A DNA stretch of 64,000 nt from Dasyornis broadbenti. Taxonomy: Eukaryota; Chordata; Aves; Passeriformes; Dasyornithidae. Made by a program: the position numbers and the translations under genes. The notes beneath the pieces are model-generated. The model was not told where the DNA came from and did not search any database. It saw only the letters and a list, made by a program, of their open reading frames with translations. Shown one piece after another: positions 1 to 11,600 of the stretch (position 1 is its first letter; the number at the start of each line of letters is the position of its first letter). The stretch is taken from contig VZRN01001146.1 in NCBI GenBank assembly GCA_013397935.1, forward strand, positions 1,664,203-1,728,202. Direction: 5' to 3'.

Positions 1-3000
1 AGTAATAAATGAGAACACCGAACAGAAGTGCCAACAGGAATCCTTAACATCGTCTTTATGAACATCTGTCATTTGTTTAAGTATAAAGAAAAATGAGCTT
101 GTGCAGAATGGAAAATCAGTTCTAAAATGGAGACTATCAGTACCTTTTGCAAAATGTTCTTATTTTTATTGAGCATTTTACCGTATGCATGAGAATTCCC
201 AGCATTATTTTTATGGCTCTGCGCAGCCTCCATTGTGCATTCTTGGTGTAGACCTGAGAGGAGCTGGCTTACACGTAAGGACAAAAAGAGGTGTAATGAA
301 TCATGAAACAAGCCTGTTTTATTCAGCAAGACATTGTCTGAGCTTTCTTTCCACACGAAGAACTGGCCATTCAAACAGAAATGACCTGCAGAATTTTTGC
401 ATAGAAAGGAAGCTAAATTCATTGGGGCATATGCAGTAATAATTCTGTTGTTTCACAATACTGTGAGATTAAATTAAACAATACTTGCATTTGGAAACTC
501 CCCTAGTACACAGAACAATGAAGTATTTTCCCCTGAAAATGTCATTGATTCCTTTCTCCAGTAATTTTTCAGCAGTTCAGTAATTGCAAGACCTTTGTTT
601 TCAAGATAAATGCAGGCAGAGATGTCTGGCACAATGGAGAATAAAGGATTAAAAGGCTTTCTCAGACAAGCAAGGGCCAACCTTGCATTTACTTTACCAC
701 AAATAAAATGTTGCACATAGGCAACAGGTAAGAGATGTCACCAGCATACCATGTGATATCTGCCATGAGTTGCTAAATGGAATTTCTGTGGCTCAGGTTA
801 TCACCTTCAACCAGTGAAGAGATGAAAGGAAGCTCATTGTACTTAATATCATTTGCAGGCATCACAGCGTTACCTATAAATTCTTGGGCTTTGTTGTTCT
901 GTGTAAAGCTCTGAGTCACAGGACGCCCCTGGAGATGTCATTATTTTAGAGGTTGATGCTTGGAGTAATGACATATTTTACTTTTTTTCTTGTTTTGCTA
1001 AAATTAATGCGTGTGGAATAGGTCTTAGTGGGAGGAAGGGAATGTTTTCATTGTGGGATTTGAAAATCTTGTAACACGTAAGGGTTACTCTTTGGGGGTT
1101 TTTTGTCTTTTTTTTATCAATAATATGAAACTATGAAGCTATTAAAGCTATTAAAGCTTTTCTTCCTTCATATCTTTGCAGCATCCTAGCTTTAGTGGAT
1201 TGCACAGATTTTTCCATTTAGCCATTCCACACAACAGGTTTGGTAGTTCAATGAGTGCCTTTTTCTTTCTTCTCTCTGTGCTCACTGTTGCCTCTGGTTG
1301 ATTAATTTTAGAATAAAGCATTCCTAGACGAGCTCTCCCAGAGAAGGTTTTCTGTGGGCGTCTGTTCTTTACATCCAGGGCAAGATGGTCCCTGCATGGT
1401 CAGGCAGGCTGTGCAGCTCAGTATCAAGAAACTTTTGATTTTTGCAGTCTTTTAACTTTTGGATGTGACTTCCTCACGCAGGAAACACTTGCTGCAAGTC
1501 AAAGTGCAACAAGCTATCAAGTCAAATTAAAACTGGGAACGAAAGCGGAAAACGAAAGATTTTTTTCTTCCACCCCAGAGTAGAACACAGGCACATCAAG
1601 GCCTGACCTTAAAGCTTTCACCATTAGGGTTCTTTAATAGAGCAAGAAGATGAGTAACTGAGGAAGGGAGTGAAAGAGAGAGAGAGCTGCAACCCACAAC
1701 AGTCCTTTGTCTCTTTGTTACTGCTGGAGGAGTCAGCGCTGGACACGCTGCTGCCTCTCTCCTCCCTTTTATGCACTTTACTGGGTCTGATATTTTGTCT
1801 TTTTCTTCTTTTTTTTTAATGTGTGGTTAGTCATTTTCATTATGAAAGGTCAGTCTACTCTTCTCCTGGAATTTGAATGTTGTCCACATTTTTTTCTCAA
1901 GTGTCGTTACATTGGCTAACATTTTTATCACCAATTATGGCAAGATTTTGCAGCATTTCTAGCGCACGTCTTTAGAATATACGCTGTCTGAAGAGTTTGT
2001 CTTTTTGTAATTAAAGATGACCTAGCTACATACTAAATGCTAAAATATTGTGAAATGCTAATGGCCACCTTCAAAGTTTGAGAACCTTTTGTTCCCTGTA
2101 AATTGTGCAAAATGTGAGTTTCAGATCTTTGAAAAATGTCTTTCCCCCACGTTCATAAATTTCTGTTAATTTAAATGGATAAGGTCAGTGAGTTTGTCTG
2201 GAAGACCATTTAAGAATAAATGTTTCTGAAAACTTAGTTCCTTAATCTGGCAGGCTCTGCATGACCCTGATGCACATTGCTTCGCTCACTTTTCATATTG
2301 ACTGATTCCCCCCATTCCTGCATTTCTTTCCCCAGAGTATTTTTATAATTATAGACTCAGTTACTGGCTGAGAAAAAATAGACCCAGGGATGTGTAGTTG
2401 GGTGAAGGATGAAGCCTGAGCTGCCCTCCTGACGCTGTTGCTGTCTCTGAAGCCAGCTTGTGGGACGCCTTTTATTTTCCCCTTGTTTGCCTCAGCTTTG
2501 TTCTCTGCAGATGGAGTTAATGCCAGCTCGGAGCACTTGGCACCTCCAGGTGGAAAATGTTCATTTGTTGTTATCTGTGAATTTTAGCAGTTCTCGATTC
2601 ATAACCATTTAAACCACCCGGAAAACTGTTAATTGCGTTTCTGCTCTTCCACGCCTCCTCCTCCTCCCATCTGCTGCCGTTTTCTCCCACCTTTCCCTAT
2701 CACCTCTTCCTCCGATGAAGGTGGGGCTCAGTCATCCCCGCCTGATGGCCCAGCTCGGTTATCTGGCTGCGTGCTGGTGTCCCTGAGCTTCCCTGCTCTC
2801 TGGCTCTGGGCATTTTGACATGGGATTTTAGCTTGTTTGCCTCCCTTTCTCTGCCACAGAACATTCTTATTTCCTTCTGTTGGTAGTTTCATCCCCAAAG
2901 TTTTATCCCCTAGTCGCTTTATTGACAGTGTGAGTAGAAGAGCAAGCTTGGCCCCTCTGTGGTCTCCCTGGGCCCTCTGGAGCTGGGATCTGCAGGTGGG

Positions 3001-3766
3001 AACCACACGATGGAAGGGTCCCACTCAACAGCAAGCCCAGGAGGACTCTGTGAAATCACTAATTACAAAAACCTCCCACATTTAGCAGTTTTTTTACATA
3101 ACAACCCATCAAAGTTTGCGCTGTGCTGGGTTTTCTGAGGACACGGTAAATAATCAAAAGTTTGATGTATCAGATTATACAGAAATTATACCAACTTTCC
3201 GAAGGCAAAATTAGATTTTTTTTTTCCATGTATTTTAATGGAAGATACAGTTGCAGAGATTTTATTTTTCCAAGTTCAGTAGGACTTTTTCTTATTATTA
3301 CAGGCCTAGCCAGGTGTCTGGTTTGTAATGCACCTACCAGTTGTAGGGACACTTCGAGTGGCTAAGTACATAAAACGGAAAGCAATGAGAAAGAAGAGCT
3401 AGTCAGGAAATTTTCAGCAGGATGCTTTTCCATGGAAAATGGTGTTTCAAGGAAACTCAGATGTTTCATGGAAATTCTTTGAGATCTCATCATGAACTTT
3501 AGCAAAAAGACAGGCTGTGATGTTGGTGGAGGCAACAATTCTCAGTGCTGCTCTTGATGTGACGTAATACGGGAGAGTATCGTTGGAATACTTGGGTCTA
3601 CTTCCAAAGTCATTTTAAGGACACCTGCTCTTTACTATTGGTTGTCAAGGCATCAGACTGTTCCATTGTAAACTAAAGCAGGATGTGCTTCAGCCCAGAA
3701 AAAACAAAATGACGTTTTAACCAATGCTGGGTGGCAGATGTGCCTTTGGTGGCTCAAAAGTAAAGT
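1..3766. other. NLGN1 intron sequence, no gene seen
   Basis: This AT-rich non-coding DNA lies upstream of the first NLGN1 exon in the window and is inferred to be intronic, because the 47682 exon begins mid-codon. Open frames of 60-117 codons occur on both strands, but none shows a recognisable domain or a supported exon structure. Small items seen are a short GA repeat near 1674-1687, an IRF/ISRE-like GAAA cluster near 1537-1558, a short repeat of 'ctattaaag' near 1138-1157, and a C/T-rich, GC-richer patch near 2630-3030. Confidence 0.7.
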
Positions 3767-3940
3767 ATCACAGAAGCATGGAATACTTTGGGCCTTAAGG
3801 AAAATGGAAAGGGCCTTGAAGATCATCCAGTTCCAATCCCCTGCCATGAGCAGGGACACCTTCCACTAGACCAGGTTGCTCCAAGCCCTGTGCAACCCGG
3901 CCTTGGACACTTCCAGGAGTGGGGCAGCCACAACTTTTAT
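3767..3940 (-). repeat. CR1 LINE 3' fragment
   Basis: The stretch reads as the reverse complement of an avian CR1 3' tail. It has a degraded 'cagaagcatggaatac' start, then 'gaagatcatccag', 'ccctgccatgagcaggga', 'accaggttgctccaag' and 'cttggacacttccagg'. The element is 5'-truncated, as most CR1 copies are. The terminal octamer repeat is eroded, which suggests an old insertion. The short open frames here come from the repeat and are not a gene. Identity is from recognised consensus phrases; the subfamily is not assigned. Confidence 0.88.
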
Positions 3941-6900
3941 GCTATAGAATGCTTTATCTCTCGCTGTGGTGCACTGCTGCTGGTATAGGATGCAATAACA
4001 CAAAGAAAAGAAATTAAAATGTCAAAATACATTTTAAAAGGAAATTAATTTGAATTCTAAAATTTTCTAAAAGGGGGGGGGGAAGCATTGTTTTGTCAAA
4101 GTGTGTCTAGACCTGGAATCTTTGTAAATTTTTTTTTTTTTTTCTTTTTTAATTAAGAGAAATTACCATTCTTCATTTTGAAAAAAAAAAAGTCAGTGGA
4201 TAATTTCCAAGAAATGTCTTGCCATTGTTTACCATGTAGTGAGAGCACTCCTGGGAGAAGAGGCTGGCTGGAGCAGCTTTCTGTTCCCATCCCGGTCTGC
4301 AGCAGGAGCTCTGGCTCAGGCTCCATCACTGATTCAGGCAGCATTTAGGAACACGAACTCTCTCACATCACTGACTTACCTCTTTAACTTCAGACACTTT
4401 TCTATGAAAGATGGCTGCACAATTTACCATATGTAATTTTTAAACCTAATTTAAGTTAATTCTGTAAGACTTCTCATCAAGGCACTTTCAATTTAATTTT
4501 TTTTTTTTTTTTAGGACTGGTTTAATTAAATTTAACATAAGTCAATTCGTATTGATTGAAATTACCTCAAATGAGTTTGGCTTGAGCCCAAATAACACAG
4601 TCTTTTGCACCTGTTTTAAGTTAAATTGGTTTAATTTTATACCAACAGCTCTACTGTCGCCACCCGTCAGTGGCAGCCAGCACACAGAAAGCTCCCACTC
4701 CTGGGCTGTGATGCAGCACCAAGTAGAGAAATAATCTGAGATTACCTACGTGCACTCATCTCTCAATGGTATCATTTGTAGAGTAAAATACCATTTAATT
4801 AGTGTAAGCTTCTGAGAAACCCATCAGTACCATGTGTTTGAGCTTCCTTTTTCGTCACTAATTTTCCTATATATTATACAATCAAATAAATGGTAATTTA
4901 TATATTAGCCATTTTTTATACACCAGCTTTTATTGTGACTCTTACTAACGCTCACACCCGTCTGCTTTACTATTCTGACATTATTTCCTTTCTTTACATC
5001 ATTTTAATGAGAAATACTGAATTGATTCCAAATAGGCTAAACTCAAAGCAGGAAAAGCAGCAGTAAAGGCATGACCACCCTTTGCTAAAATTTTCCCCCT
5101 AATTCCAGAGCTCTCAAACACAGCAGAAACTGCCACTGGGCTTCATCTGAACTTTCCCTTGTGGCCCTTAAAAAACGTCCTTTAGAAGAAAGGCAAGTAA
5201 ACCTGTGTTTGGGACCAGGAGGAGAGTTTTGCTAATTTGATCATAAGTTCACTAAATGTGTAGGCAAATATTGGAGCTAATTCTGTGCTCACATTACTAT
5301 AAACTGGAAGAGGCCAAGTGAAATAGAAAATATTAACTTCTGATTTTCTCACGTGTGGGTTGTAGCTGGGATAAGTTTGTTGCCAGAAGAGAAAAAGCTG
5401 GCCTCACCCAGTGCTTGTAACTTCCAGAGGGGAGTAGGACTAAAACTGAGGTGTGCAAAGAGCTGCAGAGGTGACAAACACGAGTGTTCTTACCCTGTAC
5501 ACAAACAGGCAGGTGCTGACAGGACTGTGCAGGACAGGCTTACCTGGGTGCCTTATTGAGACCATAAAGTGGTGTGCACATCTACAAGCTTAGCAGTTTC
5601 CAATGTAAATAAATTTTTTTGGTGTATTTTAGAGGAGGAACGACAAAAAAAAAATTATCCATTTTTCTCCTCAGACTCTCTCTTTGCTACAGAACTAATT
5701 TTCTGGTGCAGAGCGGTGAGCGATGTAACCCAGTATGCGTGAGCCATACAAATTTGCAGAAAAGGAAAATAATGTGCTGCCAGGGTTTGATATAACATTT
5801 AATACCTCTGCATTAATACCCATTGCAATGTAAATATGACTGTTTAGAAAAGGTTTGACCCTTTCTAATACAGGAGGCCACACCACATTATATCAGACGG
5901 TGCTCTGTCATGTTGCAACACGAGATGAAGTAACAAGAAGTGACATGAACCTTTGTAAAATGCCACAGTGCAGTAACCCATTTTTAATGCTGTCAGTATA
6001 AACCATGGGAGCAGGTAGAAACAAATCAAACATAACATCTGAACGAGAAAATATTGTTAAAATTACCTACAGCCTTCAGTTAATGTCTGACTGTCAGGAC
6101 ATCTCTGGCTGAGGTATCAATTCACACAGAGAAATCATGTGGGTTTGTGACGAGAATGGTTGTGAATCTCATTACAGAGATTGTCACCTCAGTGTTATTT
6201 ATCAGCACCTTTCACAGCATCATGGTCGAGTAAACAAGATGAGTTTTGTCTTGGTCATTTTCTTGAGCAACAATCCCACAGGCCCACCTCACCTCCCTTC
6301 CCAGGTCAAAAGGAGTGAATATCAGTGGGCTGATTAAGCATTCCAGAAGCTTTTCCGCCAGTTTATCCTGCAGTACTTTTGTTCCTTTTACTCCCAAGTT
6401 TGTCTCCTCCGAAACTGCCCCAAAACGCGTTCCTGCTGGGATGAGAAGGCTTTTGCTAGCTCTCCTTTAAAATACTTCCCTGCAGACTAACAGCATCCAG
6501 CTTTTATGGCCCTGACATTTCAGCAGTCCTAGGGCCTCTCCCACAAACGAATCTTGCACTAGATGCCAAATTATATCCAAAAAGCAAAAGCAGCGCACTT
6601 CTCACGAATTTTATAGGACACTGTGGGATTAAACTGGACAACCAATTTAGCAGTGTAGAGACTGATTCACCTGCATTACTGCTGAGGAATCCAGTAGCAG
6701 ATTCATGGAATCTGGTGGTTTGGACATAAATAATGTTTAAGGCAACTAACGATGGATTTCAGGCTTGTCAAACTTATCAAACTGCAATTTTACACAACAA
6801 AGGAGGTTCTTTGAATTCGTGCATGGAGATAAAAATTCCAGCGTTAAAATGAGGTTCTTCAGTGTATGTTACGTAGCAAGTAGGCCTTGATCACACCGCT

Positions 6901-7186
6901 CTCAGTGTATATGAATAAGCACTATTGGAATAAAAGCGATTCTTCTACCGACACCGGTAAAAGCTGCAACATATTTGGGATTTCTCTTTCATGTGACCTT
7001 TCTGTTGAAGTTTCTTTCTTCTCTTAATGTTCTCCCCACTGAAAGAAGGATGATTTCACTGAAGAATATTCAACAAGCAGGTGAACCTTGCAATAGGGCA
7101 CAGTAGCAGGAGATTTGGGGGTTTTCCCAATTTAAGGATTTTTCACAAGCACATGTAGGTAGAGAAAATTCCCACAGCTCTGTTTT
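3941..7186. other. NLGN1 intron sequence, no gene seen
   Basis: Non-coding, AT-rich intronic DNA. It contains a 10-base G run at 4073-4082, a 15-base T run at 4129-4143 and a 16-base T run at 4497-4512. No RNA gene, promoter or coding exon could be supported. Confidence 0.65.
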
Positions 7187-7562
7187 CTAAGTGGTGCTGT
7201 CCCAATAAACCAGTGATGTGACCTGAGACAGGTTGGTGGAGACTTTTGTGTTGTTAAATAGCACAAGAAATGGAGCACAAGCTGCAACAAGGGCAGTTCC
7301 AAGTGGATATTAGGGAAAGTATTCAAAATGAGGATGATCAAACATTGTCTCGGTAATTTTGGGAACAAGTTACCCAGAGATGTTTTATTGTTTCCATTCC
7401 TAGAAATATGAAAAACACAACCAGATAAAGCCCTGAGCAACCTGAGCCAACTTAGGAGTTTGTTTCAGCTTCCAAGTGGTCTCTGCTGAGCAAGGTCATC
7501 TTTCCCTGATAGTCTGCAGAAGACCCTTCTGCCCTAAATTATTCTCTGACTCTATTTGGTGA
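7187..7562 (+). repeat. Old, diverged CR1 LINE tail
   Basis: Diverged CR1 3' sequence in + orientation. Recognisable phrases include 'gacattag'-like 'gatattaggg', 'ggaacaagttacccagaga', 'aagccctgagcaacctgag', and near the end 'agacccttctgccctaaat' followed by 'tattctctgactctat', the decayed terminal repeat. It is much more diverged than the copy at 49726, implying an older insertion. Boundaries are approximate, and the 102-codon reverse-strand frame here is a by-product of the repeat. Confidence 0.75.
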
Positions 7563-10500
7563 CCTTCCCTTCCTCACGGATTTGCTACAAAGACTGACTT
7601 CAAGGCGTTAAATCCATTTTATTTAGGGATAGAGGATGAACGTGAACTGCAGACGCAGAGGAATCATATGCTATTGGCTCATCCACTACATAGCTGCTGT
7701 TGTGAATGCTCCTAAATGTACCACAAAGATATTCAAAATTGCATTAATTTTTCATGGTATCTTAAAATCTGGTCTAAAATTGTAAAGACATATTCTTTTT
7801 GGTTCATTATTATTATGTGTACACTGTGAAAGAATTAAGGACTAACCAAGCTTGCTGCAGGTTATCAGATTTCCTCTTTGACCTTGTCTGATATCATCTC
7901 ATCTCTTTGCGTTCAAGGCTGCTTAAAAGCCTAAACCTATCCTGCACAAAATAAATACAGGAGGAAAACTCTTAAGAAATGTTCTTTGTTCTAAGCCCAA
8001 TGGGCTATCTTTATTCAATAGAGCTAAGTATTTGACTAGTTTTGCAATAAACAGAAGCTGAAATGTAATTTACCAGCTCTTCATGAATTGTTTATTCATA
8101 TCCACCCTCGGGATATTCTAGTACTATTGAATTACTCAGTATGATGTTGACAACTAGTTTGTTGTTTTTTTTTTTTCTTCTAATTTCTGCAANNNNNNNN
8201 NNNNNNNNNNGAGAATTTTGCAAAAAAAAAAAAAAAAAGGCTGTAGACAAGTTAAATAAAACAGGCCAAATTCTACCCTGAACTATACTGGTGCAGCCCA
8301 ACTCATGACAAGAGGAAGACAGAATGTAGGCAATTAAATATTCCTGCAAAATCATTTTTTCTTCCGTGACATTGCTTTCTAGATCTCCTAAAAATATTCC
8401 AGGGTTGGGGGCATTGGTTTGTTTTCATCCGCTGTTGATGCAGTGATACAGTAAACTTCTCTAATAAGTAAAGGAAAAGCATGGATAAAAAAAAAATCCC
8501 TTGACATGAAATTATTTTTCAGGAGGTTAACAGGGATAGCTATTTACTTTGACCAAAAAATTTCTAAGGAAGTACAGTTGCATTCCCAAGCACTTTCACA
8601 GGACAGAACAAATTAATGATTTCACCAAGGCTTCAGAATGATGAGCTAGAATTTGGTGAAGATCCTGAGAACTGACTTGTGCCTGGTCCCTTGGACTACG
8701 CAGAGCTTACCAAGGGGTTTCACTGGGACAAAAACATCTGCCTAAACACAGGGACTGAAAAAACCCTACCAAACACGACCTATTAAAAATTTGTAGTTTG
8801 AAAAGGGTGGGGGGGGCACTAATTAACTGAAAACCACAGCAGCTTTGGTGTTTGACCTGGAAAGAAGTAGCTGTTGATTTGAGAATTGGCAGGACTTGCA
8901 GCAACCTACGATATAAAGATGAGGAGGGGCACAAAATATGAGGAAGAGGGAAGACTGCCATGCATATTTTCAGTTCATGTTGTGACAGTCGGTGTTGAGA
9001 GACGTGGCAGGTTAAAAATACCATTCTTATTTTGTTACAATATTAAGTTGCAACATTCCTTTTTTCAAAAGCAGTTACAGCACTAATTACTTATCCTGAA
9101 GTATTTATGTTCTAGAATAGTGCAATACCTTTTTAAAAGGTTAAAATTAAGGATAATTTTGTGTGGTTTTCTAAAGCAAGGCCCTCCAGTACACAAATAA
9201 AACTTTAAGGTAAATTATATAGTGAATAGTCTAGAGGCATCAAAGCCTCTGTGCAGCCTATGCCCTACATGTTGCAATGCTAAATAAAATATAACCACCC
9301 TCATTTTGTTTATCAGTCTATCAAGAGATGCATTGTGCTGTATACTTCCCATCGTGGCACACATTATATTATTGGAATTATCTCTGAACTCCCTGTCAGA
9401 GTTTTAGAATAAACTGAAACATCCACGTGATGCACGAATCACAGAGAGATCTGTGAAAACTCAGGCAACAGCCGTCATTCACTTGGGGTACTTTAAAAAT
9501 TATCATCCTTCAAATTAAAAATTTGAAGCTTGGAGGAGAAAGGACTGGATTCAGCTCCTAAAGCTGTAAATAAACAACCCCTGGACAACGCTGCCTTGAG
9601 CCCCACTGTTGGCACTCCCTGGCCCCAGCCGCGCTCAGGGGATGCCTGCTCGCACCCAGGCAGGCCAGGGTTAACAGCATGGGTTTTTATTTAAGAAAAA
9701 CGCAGTTATCCTGGCATGATGCAGGCAGACCCTCATCCCAGAGCCCTGGCAAAGCTGTTCTCCTTGCCCAGCCCATCCCTGTGGCAAATGCCACAGCACC
9801 AGGGCTCTTGTCACAGCTGCTCCCATGCCTGGGCTCTGCAGAGCTCAGCTCTGGGCATGGAGGAGCAGCTGTCGGGACCCCAGCTCAGCCTTTACCCACC
9901 GAGGTGATCCCGAGCCCTTTCCCGAGCTCTCCGTTTGCCAGAAGCTCTGGGAGTCATTCAGGCGTCCCTGGCTGTGGCACTGCTGGGAATTGCCCATCCC
10001 CTGGACGTGCTGGGTGTAGGTCCTGTCGGGGTGGCCATGTCATTAAAGACCTACAGCTTCTCTGGTTTCCAGACTGCTACATTGGTGTCCATCCCATGCA
10101 GCTCCTTGCACATTGGATGTGTTAACAACAGGCAATTTTCCTGGTGTTCGCTCCAATTTTTAATTAATTGCTGTGTTTTGTGTGGAGTCCTCCCTGTGAC
10201 ACTGCTCAGAGGTGCTGTTTATCCCTGGCACTTTCAGCAGCACAACAGCTCCAGCACAAATGTCCTACTTCGTTGCGTTCCTGCTGCAGTGATTGGATCA
10301 CACTTCTGCTCAGATTCCTAGTCCCAGCTATTTATATGGCCAAGTGGCAAAGCGTGGAGGTTTCCCCTCTGGAGCTTTGGGCTGGTAGTCTAAAAGGGCA
10401 GAGCTCTGCATCTGGAATTCAAGTTTTAAACAAAGCAGGGAATTTTAGAGATGAATTACAGAGTGTGAGACCAAGGAAAACTGTCACAAGTCTTAGCAGC

Positions 10501-11404
10501 CACAATTAACTTGTCCATTAATTATGAAGCATTCATATTAATATTTTATTCACTCATAACTTCAAAGCATGAAAGGCAGCCTAGCAAAACCAGACTAAAT
10601 ACCTTTCAAATCTCTGCTGTCTGGCCCTGATTGCCCACTAAGAAATGGTAGCGTTTCTGTGGGACACCAGTCTAGGATTCAGCAAGTCTCGCACTCCAGG
10701 AGTCAGAAACCTCTCCTTGGTCCTCAGCAGGTGCCAGCAGTGAAGTCTGTAATCCCTTCAAGTTTCAGGTGCCATCGCACACAGCTCTGAAGTTCAGGTC
10801 TTTGCACCACGGGGCTCTGCAGTAATGCAGATCTGGCAGGAAGGGAACCATCATATTCATCATTCCAGCTTTAGAACTCTTCTTACCCTTTCGAGCTGTT
10901 GTCCTCTATGAAATGCAAAGTGCCTTTGAGAAAGCATCATTTATTAATAAGATATATTCTTTTAGATTTTGGCAGGTTACATTCCAAAAAAAGACCCAGT
11001 GCGTCCTTATGTAATGAAACACTGCACAATTCATGTCTCACCTCCTGCCAGTGCTTTTAGAAATGGGTGGAAGTGAATAATTACCCATAAATGGTAGCAT
11101 TCCTCCGTTACTTACAGGGAGTATTTGGCAGTGATCATTTAGGCTTTAAATGTTTTTTTAAAAGGTAATACCATTCACGGACCTGTCATGTTCAGAACTT
11201 TAACGTGTCCCTTAAACTCTTCAATCAATTTATTACAAAATTACTCCATTTTTAAAGTTAGCTCTTTTTACTTCTGTCACTCTGTCTGATCCATATTCAA
11301 ACCATTATTGTGAAGTTCTTTGTACATGCTAGGACCTCAGAACATGGAAATAAAGATTGCTCTGAGAATAATTTAAAAGAAGAAAGGTTTGTGTCACCTG
11401 TGAT
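7563..11404. other. NLGN1 intron sequence with a GC-richer island
   Basis: Intronic DNA with a small assembly gap at 8193-8210 and a palindrome near 9508-9528 (8-bp arms, 'cttcaaat' and 'atttgaag'). A clearly GC-richer block runs from about 9560 to 10040. In it several + strand frames stay open at once (up to 148 codons), as expected where stop codons are depleted by composition. No domain or splice-site arrangement supports a gene. Confidence 0.6.
8193..8210. other. Assembly gap (18 N)
   Basis: Eighteen undetermined bases follow a 12-base T run (8165-8176) and precede a 17-base A run (8222-8238). The homopolymers on both sides suggest a local sequencing or assembly failure. The true length of the gap is not known from the sequence. 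Confidence 0.99.
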
Positions 11405-11600
11405 TCAGGTAAGAGTTTAAGAAACACTGCCCTGCTGCAGGGCCACTGAAACCATCCCACCATCCCTGCAAGTGTCCAAGGCCAGGCTGGATGGGGCGCT
11501 GAGCAGCCTGGGATAGTGGAAGGTGTGGAACCCATGGCATGGGGCTGGGATTGGAGGAGCTTTGAGGGCCCTTCCAACCCAGACCATCCTGTGGTTCTCT
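11405..11600 (+). repeat. CR1 LINE 3' fragment
   Basis: A 5'-truncated CR1 tail in + orientation. Diagnostic phrases are 'tgtccaaggccaggctgga', 'gagcagcctgggatagtgga', 'aggtgtggaacccatggca' and 'gcccttccaacccagacca', followed by a decayed terminal repeat ('ttctctaactct'). The overlapping open frames on the minus strand (up to 128 codons) come from the repeat and its GC-rich flank. Confidence 0.9.

Noticed and set aside
8193..8210. Run of undetermined bases as a structural boundary
   Set aside because: Homopolymers on both sides explain it as a technical gap. The sequence on either side is the same kind of intron.
9679..10125. 148-codon + strand frame
   Set aside because: It lies in a GC-richer stretch where other + strand frames are open at the same time, which indicates stop-codon depletion by composition. 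No domain or exon signals are seen.
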